The position numbers and the translations under genes are program-made. From Chloroflexota bacterium (GTDB taxonomy: Bacteria; Chloroflexota; Anaerolineae; UBA4142), in contig JACRMI010000051.1 of NCBI GenBank assembly GCA_016215025.1, positions 1 to 60,597 of the forward strand: 60,597 nt of DNA, written 5' to 3'. Shown here piece by piece: positions 36,079 through 44,480 of this stretch (its first letter is position 1; each line of letters opens with the position of its first letter). The notes beneath the pieces were generated by a model. The model was not told the origin of the DNA and did not search any database. It saw only the letters and a program-made list of their open reading frames with translations.

Positions 36079-37428
36079 ATGGCTTGGGAACGCAAGCTGA
36101 TGCGAACGGTTCGCTGTCAAAACGATCAACAACGCGGCACGCTGGCGCGACTGTTGGCAGCGGTCGCCGATGAAGGCGGATCGATTGGCGAGATCGAGCT
36201 CATCAAGGAAGGCAATCAGCGCGAGGTGCGCGACATCGTGGTCTTTTGCGAGGACGAGACGCAGCTCGACCGCATCCTCCGCGCGATGTCGGCAAACCCA
36301 GGAACGCGCGTCCTCGAAGTGCGCGACCAAGTTTTAGAACTCCACCAAAAAGGCAAGATTGCGATTCGCAGTCGATATACGATTGATTCTCTGGCGACGT
36401 TACGGAAGGTTTACACTCCGGGCGTCGCCGAAGTTTGTCTCAAGATTGCGAAAGACCCAGCGCTCGCGCGACGCTATACTGCCGTCTCGCATCTCGTCGC
36501 AATTGTCACCGATGGCACGGCGGTGCTTGGCTTGGGCGACATCGGCGCGCTGGCGGGAATGCCCGTCATGGAAGGCAAGGCGATGCTGATGGAAACACTT
36601 GTCGGCTTGTCGGGTGTTCCGATTTTGCTGAATACGAAAGACTCGGATGAGATCGTCGCAACGATCAAAGCAATTGCGCCCACCTTCGGCGCGATCCAAC
36701 TCGAAGATATTTCCGCGCCGCGCTGTTTTGAAATCGAAGAACGCTTGCAACAATGCATCGATGTGCCGGTGATGCACGACGATCAACATGGTACGGCGGT
36801 CGTCGCAACCGCTGCGCTCATCAACGCATGCCGCATCGCCGGACGCGATTTGTCGAAAGCCGTCATCGGACAAATTGGATTGGGCGCAGCAGGGCAAGCC
36901 ATCGCGCAAATGATAATGAATCTCACAGGCAATCCGTTGCTGGGTGCGGATTTGTCGCCGCAAGCGCTTGATCGTTTAGAGCGCAACGGCGGCAGACGCT
37001 CATCACTGACTGAGATCATGGGATCGACCGACATTGTGATTTCGACGACGGGCGCAAAGGGACTCATCAAGCCGGCGATGGTGCATTCGGGACAAATCAT
37101 TCTCGCGCTGTCGAATCCGAATCCCGAAATCGAACCGGACGATGCGCTGAACGCGGGCGCGAAATTCGCCGCCGACGGCAAATCGGTAAACAACGTTTTG
37201 GGATTCCCAGGAATTTTTCGCGGCGCGGTGGATACGTACGTGCGCCAGATCAGCCACGAGATGTACGTTGCGGCGGCAGAAGCGATTGTCGCGGAGACGC
37301 CCGCCGGCGAGTTGATGCCGAACCCGCTCGACAAGCGCGTGCATCATGCGGTCGCGCGCGCCGTGGCGAAAAAAGCGATTGAGCAGGGGTTAGCGAGAGC
37401 GGAGTATGTGGAGTATGTGGAGGAATAG
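36079..37428 (+). CDS. NAD-type malic enzyme with N-terminal ACT domain
   Basis: A 449-aa enzyme that oxidatively decarboxylates malate to pyruvate. An ACT domain (residues about 5-85) precedes the catalytic part. Family signatures are RKVYTPGVAEVC (catalytic Tyr), LGDIGALAGMPVMEGKA (catalytic Lys), QLEDISAPRCFEIE and MHDDQHGTAVV (metal ligands), the nucleotide fold GLGAAGQAIA and LSNPNPEIEP. The cofactor type is inferred from the bacterial short malic enzyme family. GAAAGGA lies about eight bases before the ATG. The last 98 bases (37331-37428) recur at 38060-38157 and in shorter form at 39506-39581. The C-terminus AEYVEYVEE is encoded within this repeated block. Confidence 0.92.
   Translation: MAWERKLMRTVRCQNDQQRGTLARLLAAVADEGGSIGEIELIKEGNQREVRDIVVFCEDETQLDRILRAMSANPGTRVLEVRDQVLELHQKGKIAIRSRYTIDSLATLRKVYTPGVAEVCLKIAKDPALARRYTAVSHLVAIVTDGTAVLGLGDIGALAGMPVMEGKAMLMETLVGLSGVPILLNTKDSDEIVATIKAIAPTFGAIQLEDISAPRCFEIEERLQQCIDVPVMHDDQHGTAVVATAALINACRIAGRDLSKAVIGQIGLGAAGQAIAQMIMNLTGNPLLGADLSPQALDRLERNGGRRSSLTEIMGSTDIVISTTGAKGLIKPAMVHSGQIILALSNPNPEIEPDDALNAGAKFAADGKSVNNVLGFPGIFRGAVDTYVRQISHEMYVAAAEAIVAETPAGELMPNPLDKRVHHAVARAVAKKAIEQGLARAEYVEYVEE
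37331..37428 (+). repeat. Malic-enzyme 3'-end repeat, copy 1 (in the intact gene)
   Basis: A 98-bp block from ACAAGCGCGTGCATCATGC to the TAG stop, encoding the last 31 full codons of the malic enzyme. It is the copy in frame with the complete gene and is the reference for copies 2 and 3. Confidence 0.85.
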
Positions 37429-37468
37429 AGTACGACAAATTTCCAATTTGTCCCACCGCGATTCTGCG

Positions 37469-37497
37469 TTGCCTTACATAGACTTGCGCGTTATAAT
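37469..37497 (+). promoter_or_regulatory. Promoter of the hicBA pair
   Basis: TTGCCT (37469-37474), a 17-nt spacer and TATAAT (37492-37497), about 27 nt before the hicB ATG. A small hairpin (GACAAATT/AATTTGTC, near 37436-37454) lies just upstream, after the malic enzyme stop. Confidence 0.6.
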
Positions 37498-37524
37498 GTG
37501 AATCGAAGGAACTGAGAGGTGAAC

Positions 37525-37788
37525 ATGGATAAGGTATTACAACTAACGGCTGTGATTGAGCGTGAAGGCGATGGCTATGTCGCCACATGTCCAGAACTCG
37601 ATGTCGTGAGTCAAGGCGAAAACGTCGAAGACGCGCGGACGAATTTGCTTGAGGCAGTTGAAGGATTCTTTGAAGCCGCATCGCCATCCGAGATTCGGCG
37701 AAGGTTGAAGAAGGAAACCTACGTCATGCCGATCATGCCCAACGCACCCGTTTTCAAATTCAACCGAACCAAGTTGCGCCATGCCTAA
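37525..37788 (+). CDS. hicB: HicB-type antitoxin
   Basis: An 87-aa protein with the HicB core: a strand LTAVIEREGDGYVATCPELD and then SQGENVEDARTNLLEAVEGF, the degraded RNase-H-like fold of HicB antitoxins. A short tail follows without an obvious added DNA-binding domain. The start at 37525 has GAGAGG upstream; an in-frame GTG two codons earlier is less likely. It overlaps hicA by eight bases, so the toxin is translationally coupled. It presumably neutralises HicA and represses the shared promoter at 37469, as known for the family. The pair forms the first cassette after the malic enzyme. Confidence 0.85.
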   Translation: MDKVLQLTAVIEREGDGYVATCPELDVVSQGENVEDARTNLLEAVEGFFEAASPSEIRRRLKKETYVMPIMPNAPVFKFNRTKLRHA

Positions 37789-38002
37789 ACTACGTGTCCT
37801 CTCTGGGAGACAAGTTTGCAAAATACTATCTGAGCATGGTTTTACGCAAGTACGACAAAAGGGCAGTCACATCATCATGCAAAAGAAAGAAGCGAACACG
37901 ACCGTCACTGTACCTGTTCCAGATCACGATGAATTGAGAATAGGCACGCTTTTGGGAATTATTCGACAGTGTGGTTTGCCCCGTTCGCTATTTGAAAAAT
38001 AG
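37781..38002 (+). CDS. hicA: HicA-type mRNA interferase toxin
   Basis: A 73-aa protein with the double-stranded RNA-binding-like HicA fold: LSGRQVCKILSEHGFTQVRQ, then KGSHIIM containing the catalytic His, then TVPVPDHDELRIGTLLGIIRQ. Length and motifs are complete, so the toxin is probably active. HicA cleaves mRNA independently of the ribosome. The gene follows hicB (antitoxin first), the reverse of the commonest order. It is followed by a strong terminator (38013-38049) and then by malic-enzyme repeat copy 2. Confidence 0.88.
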   Translation: MPKLRVLSGRQVCKILSEHGFTQVRQKGSHIIMQKKEANTTVTVPVPDHDELRIGTLLGIIRQCGLPRSLFEK

Positions 38003-38012
38003 TTTCAAGCTG

Positions 38013-38049
38013 AAACCCATGTTCATTACGTGAGTAATGACATGGGTTT
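38013..38049 (+). terminator. Terminator after hicA
   Basis: AAACCCATGT-T-CATTAC pairs with GTAATGACATGGGTTT (one bulged T, loop GTGA), eleven bases after the hicA stop, followed by TTCACATTTC. It closes the hicBA cassette just before repeat copy 2. Confidence 0.7.
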
Positions 38050-38059
38050 TCACATTTCA

Positions 38060-38157
38060 ACAAGCGCGTGCATCATGCCGTCGCGCGCGCGGTGGCGAAG
38101 AAAGCGATTGAGCAAGGGTTGGCGCGAGCGGAGTATGTGGAGTACGTGGAGGAGTAG
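38060..38157 (+). repeat. Malic-enzyme 3'-end repeat, copy 2
   Basis: 98 bp matching 37331-37428 with eight differences by eye, all synonymous when read in the malic enzyme frame, so it still encodes the same C-terminus to the stop. It has no start codon or upstream part of the gene and is not a functional gene. It separates the HicBA cassette from the next two genes. Confidence 0.85.
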
Positions 38158-38169
38158 GAACTTTGAACA

Positions 38170-38598
38170 ATGGACACGTTGAAACAAATTGCAACAGAGG
38201 CTTTCATTATTTGCGTGGGTCCACTCTCGTTTGCCGTGTCTGCTTATTTTCTTATGCGGCATCGAAAACTAAATTTGGTTTCATTAGCAGCTAGCGCAGG
38301 GCTAATGTTTTTCGTTACAATGTCCTTGGTCATAATCACCGGAGATGATCCCCGATTGCGACCTGATAAATTAGAATCATGGCTAATGCCTCCTGTCGTT
38401 GGGATTATTGCTTTTCTAATCGCGTTGCCGTCGATGAAGATTCAAGCCGCAATCAAGGGTTACAAATCAGTTGAGGATTATTTTGTAGCCGAATCCCAAA
38501 AGAGCATGCAAAAAATCAAAGCATTGGAACAAATCCGTTTGCGAGAACGCCTCAAAGACTGGTTTCAACAGATACGGAAGGAAATGGACTCGTTATAG
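38170..38598 (+). CDS. Small membrane protein of unknown function
   Basis: A 142-aa protein with three predicted transmembrane helices (residues about 10-30, 35-57 and 72-90). A charged, helical cytoplasmic tail follows (KSVEDYFVAESQKSMQKIKALEQIRLRERLKDW) that may form a coiled coil. I recognise no family. It begins 12 bases after repeat copy 2 and is followed after 46 bases by an epimerase gene, so the two could be one transcript. Base composition is more AT-rich than the malic enzyme and the flanking exporters, which suggests acquisition. Confidence 0.6.
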   Translation: MDTLKQIATEAFIICVGPLSFAVSAYFLMRHRKLNLVSLAASAGLMFFVTMSLVIITGDDPRLRPDKLESWLMPPVVGIIAFLIALPSMKIQAAIKGYKSVEDYFVAESQKSMQKIKALEQIRLRERLKDWFQQIRKEMDSL

Positions 38599-38644
38599 TC
38601 AGATGTCGTGCGCGTGAAGACGAAGAGAACGAGAAACTAAATCC

Positions 38645-39499
38645 ATGAAAATTCTACTAACCGGAAATCGCGGGCTAATTTGTCAAGCAGTTGAGAAGAA
38701 ACTTGTTGGGAATGGTCATCAAGTCGTAGGTTTTGATTTGGTGGATGGTCATGATATTCGGGATCAAGCTGCGGTCATAAAAGCTGGAAAGGGCTATGAA
38801 GCGGTTGTACATTTGGCGGCGCTGCTTGGCAATGATGAAATCGAAAGCGCAGAAGAAATAACAAGAACCAACCTGTTGGGCACATGGAATGTGTTAGAGT
38901 CAGCTAGAATAAATGGGTGCCGCAAAGTCGTGTTCATGAGCAGCGTGGACGCGCTTGGAATCTTCAAGGGCGAAGGCGTCCCGGATTATTTTCCAATCGA
39001 CGATGATCTTCCCTGCAAACCAACAACACCGTACGCCATATCGAAAAAGCTCGCAGAGGAAATGTGTTGTTCTTTCAGTTCCACCAACGATATTCCAACC
39101 ATTTGCCTTCGACCACCGGGTGTATGGAATGAGCAAACTTATTTCCACATCGTCGAAAATAGACGGCAGAGACCCGAATACGAATGGGATCCATATTGGG
39201 AATATGGCGCTTTTATCGACGTGAGAGACTTGGCAGATATTGTCGTTCGATGTCTGGAAACTGAGTTCAACGGATACGGCTGCTATCTGGTTGCATCGGA
39301 CGATATAACAACATCGGGACGGACGACAGCCGAACTCGCCCGTATGGTATTTCCACAAGTGAAATGGAAAACTCAAGCCGATTATGAGCGTGAGCCGTAT
39401 CGCTCATTGCTGGATTGTCATCGCGCCAAAGAAACATTTGGGTGGAAGCCGCAGTTCAGTTGGAAGAAATTTCTTGACGCGCATGGCTATGGTTCATAA
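38645..39499 (+). CDS. NAD-dependent epimerase/dehydratase (extended SDR)
   Basis: A 284-aa protein of the extended short-chain dehydrogenase family. It has an N-terminal nucleotide-binding motif MKILLTGNRGLIC (the usual final Gly is Cys), VVHLAALLG, a catalytic Ser region FMSSVDALG, and the YxxxK pair in TPYAISKKLAEE (near residue 128). Such enzymes act on nucleotide sugars or related substrates; the exact reaction cannot be read. Composition is AT-richer than the core genes. It ends seven bases before repeat copy 3 and is the last gene of the second cassette. Confidence 0.8.
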   Translation: MKILLTGNRGLICQAVEKKLVGNGHQVVGFDLVDGHDIRDQAAVIKAGKGYEAVVHLAALLGNDEIESAEEITRTNLLGTWNVLESARINGCRKVVFMSSVDALGIFKGEGVPDYFPIDDDLPCKPTTPYAISKKLAEEMCCSFSSTNDIPTICLRPPGVWNEQTYFHIVENRRQRPEYEWDPYWEYGAFIDVRDLADIVVRCLETEFNGYGCYLVASDDITTSGRTTAELARMVFPQVKWKTQADYEREPYRSLLDCHRAKETFGWKPQFSWKKFLDAHGYGS

Positions 39500-39505
39500 A
39501 CCAAG

Positions 39506-39581
39506 GTCGCGCGCGGTGGCGAAGAAAGCGATTGAGCAAGAGCTAGCGCGAGCGGAGTATGTGGAGTACGTGGAGGAGTAG
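39506..39581 (+). repeat. Malic-enzyme 3'-end repeat, copy 3 (shorter)
   Basis: 76 bp matching the end of copy 2 (shared AAGAAAGC, GCGCGAGC, GTACGTGGAGGAG variants) down to the TAG. It has a 2-bp deletion near its left end and one amino-acid change (GGG to GAG). It lies directly after the epimerase gene and is closer to copy 2 than to copy 1. Confidence 0.82.
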
Positions 39582-39720
39582 GTTCAATTGTCTTAAATGC
39601 TAGGTTGAATGAAAGAAATGATTTCTTTTAGAGTGTGCTGTATGCGGCGAAGAAGAACAGATCAGTGAGCAAGTAGTATTCATTTTAATACAATATCGAC
39701 AAAGTAGTCGGAGGCATCAA

Positions 39721-42700
39721 ATGGCAAAAACTCTTCTACTCGTATTGTTGAGCGTCTTTGGATTCATTGTTCTTCGTTTTACCAATTTGCCCGTATTTTT
39801 GTTGATTATGGGTAGCGTGGCAACTGTTGTCTATTTCTTTTTAACTGTAGTTCTCCCGTGGAATGCTGAACGCAATGGAAAAACAAACGGACAACCCTAT
39901 CGCGTTCATGGTTTTATCAGCTTGATTCTATTGCTAGCGATTATTACTTCATCGGCTCTATTCTTCAGCCTCTGGTATTTTTTTGTGCGCTATGAGCCGC
40001 CTCCTCCATTTGGAGGACATACTGGGCAGGTTGCTGCAATGGTATTCGATCCTGCTGCCAATCAGCTTGCATCGGGTGGAATGGATACCGTTATTCGTCT
40101 TTGGAACGCCAACAAGATCGACCCGAACAAGAGCGCACTGGTTAGTACCTTTCCAGCAAATGTCCCGTTTTATCTTGTCTACAGCCCAGATGGTTCCCTT
40201 ATTGCAATAGGTAGCGCGGATGGAACAATTCGAATTTGGAATGTGGAAACTGAAAGCTTGATCAAACAACTCTACGGTCATTCGGGTGATGTTGCGGTGT
40301 TGGCGTTCAGCCCGGATGGAAGTTTGCTAGCAAGTGGCGGTAAAGACAAAGCCGTGCGGCTCTGGCGTGTTAGCGATTGGGCTTTGCTCAAGGTTTTTGA
40401 TGCGTTTTCACAACCCATCACCGGCTTGGCTTTCGACTCTATGGGCAAAATGCTCGCCGTGGGCAGTGCCGATCGCACGGTACGAGTTATCCAAACAGAT
40501 TCTTACGCTGTAGTTCGTTCGATGACCGTGCATGGTGAAGCTGTTGCAGGCGTGTCACTTAAGAATATGCCAGATGGACTACACTTGATTACGGTTAGTG
40601 TTAAAGGAGTCCTGCGACGATGGCGTATTGCGGATGGGGCGATGGTGCAGCAGTTGATGTATGGTAGCGCGGAAAGCAACATTACCAGCGTGGCATTCAG
40701 TCATAATGGTGAATTGTTTGCCCAAGGTGATGACGAAAACAAAACGATTCGGGTTTGCACCACCATCGAATCGCCCCTGGCGCCGAATACGCCAACGCCG
40801 ACCCCATCGCCACGGCTCGCCTGCAAGATCACGATCAATAAGCAGGGTCAAAGTGTCAAGAGTTTGGCTTTCGATCCAAGCGATACAAAACTAGCGGCAG
40901 GCTATCAGGATAAAACTATCCGCCTGTGGAATTTGAATGGGAATGACGCTAATGAGATCAGGTCCTTCAACAAACACGAGAACACAATTAACGGTCTTGC
41001 ATTTTCACCGAATGGACAAAATCTTGCCTCGGTGAGCGCGGACAAAACCGTGCGCATCTGGAAGTTCGATGATGATAATCCGCTTTACACCTTTCAAGGC
41101 GAAGCGGGTGAAATCGAGCATCTTGCCTTTAATCGCGATGCAACGAGTCTGGTCTCCATGAGTGATGCTGCATATGTTCGGACTTGGCAGGTCGAAGAGG
41201 GTAATAGTACTTTGCTCTACGAACAATCTCTCAAGCCAGATACACTCACCGCTTTGGCAGTGCATCCGATTGATGGGACGATTGCCGTTGGCAATAGCCA
41301 AGGTGCGGTGCAGCTTCTTATGCCAGTAGGCGTGCCGAACAAATTTCAGCCCTTCAAACATGAGATTCCGAGTTTAGCGTATCGACCCGCCGGCAATGTC
41401 CTAGCCATTGCCAGCGTCGATCAGCCGATCCGCCTATGGACCGCCGATGGTAAAAGTCAGCTTGCCGAATTGGATGGTCAAAAGGGGCGAATCACGCATA
41501 TGCTTTTTTCCGACGATGGCAAAATCCTCGCCTCCGCGAGCGAAGACAACACAGTTCGCCTGTGGTTCTTTCCAGACGAGCAAACGGTTTCAATGACGCA
41601 AACAATTGAGTTGCCGATGACGAGTAGTGAAACGACTGCGCTAGTATTCACCAAAGATAACCAAGTCTTGCTGACCGGCACAGCGGATGGCATGGTTCGT
41701 TTGTGGAATACGCGTGATGGAAGTTTGATCGAAGAGATTCGGGGTTATGCTCAACCAGTAATGGTGCTTGGTGTCAACGGAAATGGAGTTATTCTAGCGG
41801 CTGGGGCAAGAGGAGTCCGTTCCGAGATTCAACTTTGGTCGCCCGGAACTGTCCAGGAGATTCGTGATCCATTCAGTTTCTATTCGATCAAAAATCTTCT
41901 CTTGGGAACCGAACTTACTCGATTGTTCGGGTCAATTTTATTAGGATTGACAATTGCAACAACAATCGTACTTTTGCCACTTTGGCAAATCAGTAACTCA
42001 GCAGCGAAAGTTATGTTTGAACAATATCCAGGTTTTGATCGTGATAAAGCACAACGAGCAATTTTTGATATGAGATTAGGTATCAACAAAGCGCATCTTT
42101 TAATTGACAAGGAAGGTCAAGTCAAAAGTGCACGTCCTGCGGCAGAAGGTTGGGCAAGATTGGGAGGACCAGGCATTTTGATCGTTGAAGAAGGTTTCGT
42201 TGCCGTTCTTGCAAAAAGTGGCAAAATCTCGCGAGTTGTTCCGGCGGGCATTACCTGGCTCCAGGCCTTTGAGCGGGTAGCCATGCCTGTCTATCTTGCA
42301 CCACGTTCGGAACGGATTGTGGTAACTGATGCCACCACGCAAGACAAAGGGATGCTTTCAGAGTTTTCGTTCCTTATCTTCCACCGGGCAGACCCTGGGG
42401 ATCGCAGTCGGGTCAGCGGTCAGTATTGTTACGATCCATCAGTAATTTTGAATAAAATTTGGTCGCCAAGCGGTGGTGATTGGCGTATTGCGGTTAAGTC
42501 AATGGGTGCCTCGGTAGCACGGGATTTGATCGCGCAATATAAGTTGGAAGATCTTGTTTCGATCGCGGGCGAAGAACGCCAGCAACTAATCTTTGATCTG
42601 AAAAACAGGCTCAATGCTAGAACATTGCCACTGCTGGGAGTTGAGGTTATTGCAGCAGACATTGGAGTCATTGTTGCGCCGCAGGCAGTGCAACGTGAAT

Positions 42701-43137
42701 TTGAGTTGAATGTGTTAACGGTGATTAGAGCCCGGACTAGATTAATCGATAAACAGGCGGACCGACATGATCTTCTTCCCCCAGACCACGTCCAGATTCA
42801 AACTCCTCTTCCAGCACAACTAACGATTGATAGTTATATCAATGACACAGAACCAGCTGTACTGGCAATCGATTACATCTATTCGGTCTTGGCTCTGGTA
42901 AATGCAGGCGATCAAGAAGTTATTGCAAGATTTGTGCAAATGTGCCGAGATGGTGCTAACGATGGTGCAGTATCTAATTCCCAAATGTACCGCTTTCTTG
43001 CTGCAGCAGGCGTCGAACCATTAAAGTTGGCGGCTGTCCATTATGGCTCTCTGTCCTCGTTTAGCGTGTTAGGTATTGATAGCATTTTGCTAGCAATTAG
43101 CAGTGTCGTGAAAGATCTTGCTTGGAGAGGTAAGTAA
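39721..43137 (+). CDS. WD40-TM-SPFH membrane protein, N-terminal 1138 codons (interrupted gene)
   Basis: Two or three N-terminal membrane helices (residues about 2-85) are followed by about fourteen WD40 repeats (about 100-715). The repeat pattern is LAFSPDGxLLASGGxDxxVRLW, enough for two seven-bladed propellers. A membrane helix follows (about 737-757, FGSILLGLTIATTIVLLPLW), then an SPFH/band-7-like domain (about 800-1040: GPGILIVEEGFVAVL, then VEVIAADIGVIVAPQAVQREFE). SPFH domains scaffold membrane microdomains. The frame stops at 43137 only because an IS inserted after 43133; the original frame continues at 44130. GTCGGAGG lies about eight bases before the ATG. Confidence 0.82.
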   Translation: MAKTLLLVLLSVFGFIVLRFTNLPVFLLIMGSVATVVYFFLTVVLPWNAERNGKTNGQPYRVHGFISLILLLAIITSSALFFSLWYFFVRYEPPPPFGGHTGQVAAMVFDPAANQLASGGMDTVIRLWNANKIDPNKSALVSTFPANVPFYLVYSPDGSLIAIGSADGTIRIWNVETESLIKQLYGHSGDVAVLAFSPDGSLLASGGKDKAVRLWRVSDWALLKVFDAFSQPITGLAFDSMGKMLAVGSADRTVRVIQTDSYAVVRSMTVHGEAVAGVSLKNMPDGLHLITVSVKGVLRRWRIADGAMVQQLMYGSAESNITSVAFSHNGELFAQGDDENKTIRVCTTIESPLAPNTPTPTPSPRLACKITINKQGQSVKSLAFDPSDTKLAAGYQDKTIRLWNLNGNDANEIRSFNKHENTINGLAFSPNGQNLASVSADKTVRIWKFDDDNPLYTFQGEAGEIEHLAFNRDATSLVSMSDAAYVRTWQVEEGNSTLLYEQSLKPDTLTALAVHPIDGTIAVGNSQGAVQLLMPVGVPNKFQPFKHEIPSLAYRPAGNVLAIASVDQPIRLWTADGKSQLAELDGQKGRITHMLFSDDGKILASASEDNTVRLWFFPDEQTVSMTQTIELPMTSSETTALVFTKDNQVLLTGTADGMVRLWNTRDGSLIEEIRGYAQPVMVLGVNGNGVILAAGARGVRSEIQLWSPGTVQEIRDPFSFYSIKNLLLGTELTRLFGSILLGLTIATTIVLLPLWQISNSAAKVMFEQYPGFDRDKAQRAIFDMRLGINKAHLLIDKEGQVKSARPAAEGWARLGGPGILIVEEGFVAVLAKSGKISRVVPAGITWLQAFERVAMPVYLAPRSERIVVTDATTQDKGMLSEFSFLIFHRADPGDRSRVSGQYCYDPSVILNKIWSPSGGDWRIAVKSMGASVARDLIAQYKLEDLVSIAGEERQQLIFDLKNRLNARTLPLLGVEVIAADIGVIVAPQAVQREFELNVLTVIRARTRLIDKQADRHDLLPPDHVQIQTPLPAQLTIDSYINDTEPAVLAIDYIYSVLALVNAGDQEVIARFVQMCRDGANDGAVSNSQMYRFLAAAGVEPLKLAAVHYGSLSSFSVLGIDSILLAISSVVKDLAWRGK

Positions 43138-43235
43138 CTATCTCAAAAGACCAGAATTCTGGTCAGATTTGAAAATTCATCTCAAAACTCAAAATCGTGC
43201 GATAATAGGCATAGGTTTTCGACTAGGAGGAGACT

Positions 43236-43604
43236 ATGCCTAAACGTAAACGACCCATGCCCACCTTGTGGGAAGTGCCCGATGAACTGTGGGAACGAAT
43301 TGAGCCGTTGCTGAACCGGCTTGACCCACCTGCCGCCACCGGTCGTCCGCCAGAGGATCGACGTCGAGTCCTCGATGCCATCATCTTTCGGTTGCGCACC
43401 GGTTGTCAATGGAATCATATCCCAGGGGTGTATGGCGATGACAGTACGATCTATCGCTGCTTTGACCACTGGTGTAAAGTGGGTTTCTTCAAGAAACTGT
43501 GGGCGCGGTTGGTCAAAGAATGTGACGAACTCCACGGCGTGCAATGGAAATGGCAAGCCGCCGATTGTATGCTGGGCAAAGCCCGGTTTGGGGGGGCGCT
43601 GTAG
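43236..43604 (+). CDS. IS5-like transposase, orfA
   Basis: A 122-aa frame beginning MPKRKRPMPTLWEVPDELWERIEPLL, the DUF4096-type N-terminus of IS5 transposases. It reaches the first catalytic Asp in WKWQAADCMLG. The AGGAGG a few bases before the ATG is strong. It ends soon after a run of seven G (43590-43596). A -1 slip there would continue into orfB, giving ARFGGGAVGPNPTDRGK, which matches the normal protein. The frameshift could be programmed or a disabling mutation. Confidence 0.85.
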   Translation: MPKRKRPMPTLWEVPDELWERIEPLLNRLDPPAATGRPPEDRRRVLDAIIFRLRTGCQWNHIPGVYGDDSTIYRCFDHWCKVGFFKKLWARLVKECDELHGVQWKWQAADCMLGKARFGGAL

Positions 43605-44071
43605 GGCCCAACCCCACGGATCGTGGGAAAAATGGCTCAAAAAAGAGCCTGGTAACGGATGGCGCGGGTGGACCCTTGGGTGCGATCGTCGCCGCGGCGA
43701 ATGTAAATGACGATCAGTTGCTGCGTCAGACGCTGGAGGCCATTGTCGTTCCGCGACCGCGCCGCCGAAAAAACCGCACGCAACATCTGTCGCTGGACAA
43801 AGCCTATGATACGCCCACCGGGAAGCGCGTCGTAGCGCAGAGACACTACATTCCCCATATTCGTCGGAAAGGGGAAACGCCTGTGCCGAAGGCTCAACGC
43901 ACGTATCCCCCGCGTCGCTGGGTCGTGGAACGGACGCTTGCCTGGCTGTCCAAGTGTCGTGCGCTCCTGGTGCGCTATGACAAGGATCCGCAACATTATC
44001 TGGGCTTGCTCCAGTTCGGGTGTGCTTTGCTCTGGTATCGCCGCTTGCTGATGAAACTAGCGCGCCATTGA
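43544..44071 (+). CDS. IS5-like transposase, orfB (catalytic part)
   Basis: This frame lies -1 to orfA and carries GPNPTDRGKNGSKKS, the second catalytic Asp in LSLDKAYDTP and the Glu in RRWVVERTLAWLSKCRALLVRYDK. Its apparent ATG at 43544 falls inside orfA, so it is probably made only as a frameshifted fusion from 43236 to 44071 (about 279 aa). The DDE residues are intact, so the element may still be mobile if the frameshift works. Confidence 0.82.
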   Translation: MEMASRRLYAGQSPVWGGAVGPNPTDRGKNGSKKSLVTDGAGGPLGAIVAAANVNDDQLLRQTLEAIVVPRPRRRKNRTQHLSLDKAYDTPTGKRVVAQRHYIPHIRRKGETPVPKAQRTYPPRRWVVERTLAWLSKCRALLVRYDKDPQHYLGLLQFGCALLWYRRLLMKLARH

Positions 44072-44129
44072 GTTTTGAGATGAAATTCTGATTTTGACGT
44101 GAATTCATGAGTTTTGAGATAGTTACTAA

Positions 44130-44452
44130 GTATGAAAAGGAGTCCGCAGAGGTTGATCTAGGTCAAAAGAGATTAGATATGGAAAGAAAAAAAATCGAAA
44201 ATGAATCCGCAGAGGCTGATCTTAGTCAAAAAAGACTAGAAACGGAAAAAACAAAAGTAGAAATTACTGCAAAGGTAATAGAAATGATAGATCAGTTATC
44301 CAAATCCGAATTGAGACAAGAAGAAAAAGAAGTGATTGTCCACAATTTGGTAACACATCTCGAGATAGTGGCAAATACTTCGTATCCAACTATGGTGCGC
44401 ACTTGTCAAACTGAGACAGCGTTACCCCCTGCTCAGACACCTGAGACACTTA
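44130..44452 (+). pseudogene. Middle fragment of the WD40-SPFH gene (coiled coil)
   Basis: This is the exon-like segment between the two insertion sequences. It encodes YEKESAEVDLGQKRLD and two near-repeats of the form NESAEADLSQKRLETEKTK, then SKSELRQEEKEVIVHNLVTHLE, a coiled coil of about 80 residues, then a Thr/Pro-rich stretch. A local ATG at 44107, supplied by the IS end, would allow a 125-aa product that runs into the second IS; whether it is made is unknown. The frame matches both flanking fragments. Confidence 0.75.
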
Positions 44453-44480
44453 GTGGTCCTTTCAGTAAATTCGTGTGGGG

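Larger units (their letters stand above)
43134..44126 (+). mobile_element. IS5-family-like insertion sequence (993 bp)
   Basis: It is bounded by 15-bp inverted repeats GTAACTATCTCAAAA (43134-43148) and its complement (44112-44126), with TAA on both sides (43131-43133 and 44127-44129) as the target duplication. A further inverted pair ATCTCAAAACTCAA lies inside each end. It encodes a DDE transposase in two overlapping frames. A TAA (TNA-type) duplication and the two-ORF layout fit IS5 subgroups. It interrupts the WD40-SPFH gene after codon 1137. Confidence 0.88.

Noticed and set aside
37331..39581. CRISPR-like array from the repeated malic-enzyme end
   Set aside because: Only three copies of 76-98 bp, spaced 632-1348 bases apart, with genes between them and no cas genes. 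The repeats encode the end of a protein.
39384..39581. A 65-codon frame ending in AEYVEYVEE as a small gene
   Set aside because: It joins the out-of-frame end of the epimerase gene to malic-enzyme repeat copy 3; the sequence is explained by those two features.
43182..44108. Minus-strand frame of 308 codons across the IS5-like element
   Set aside because: It is antisense to the transposase frames, which have the catalytic residues.
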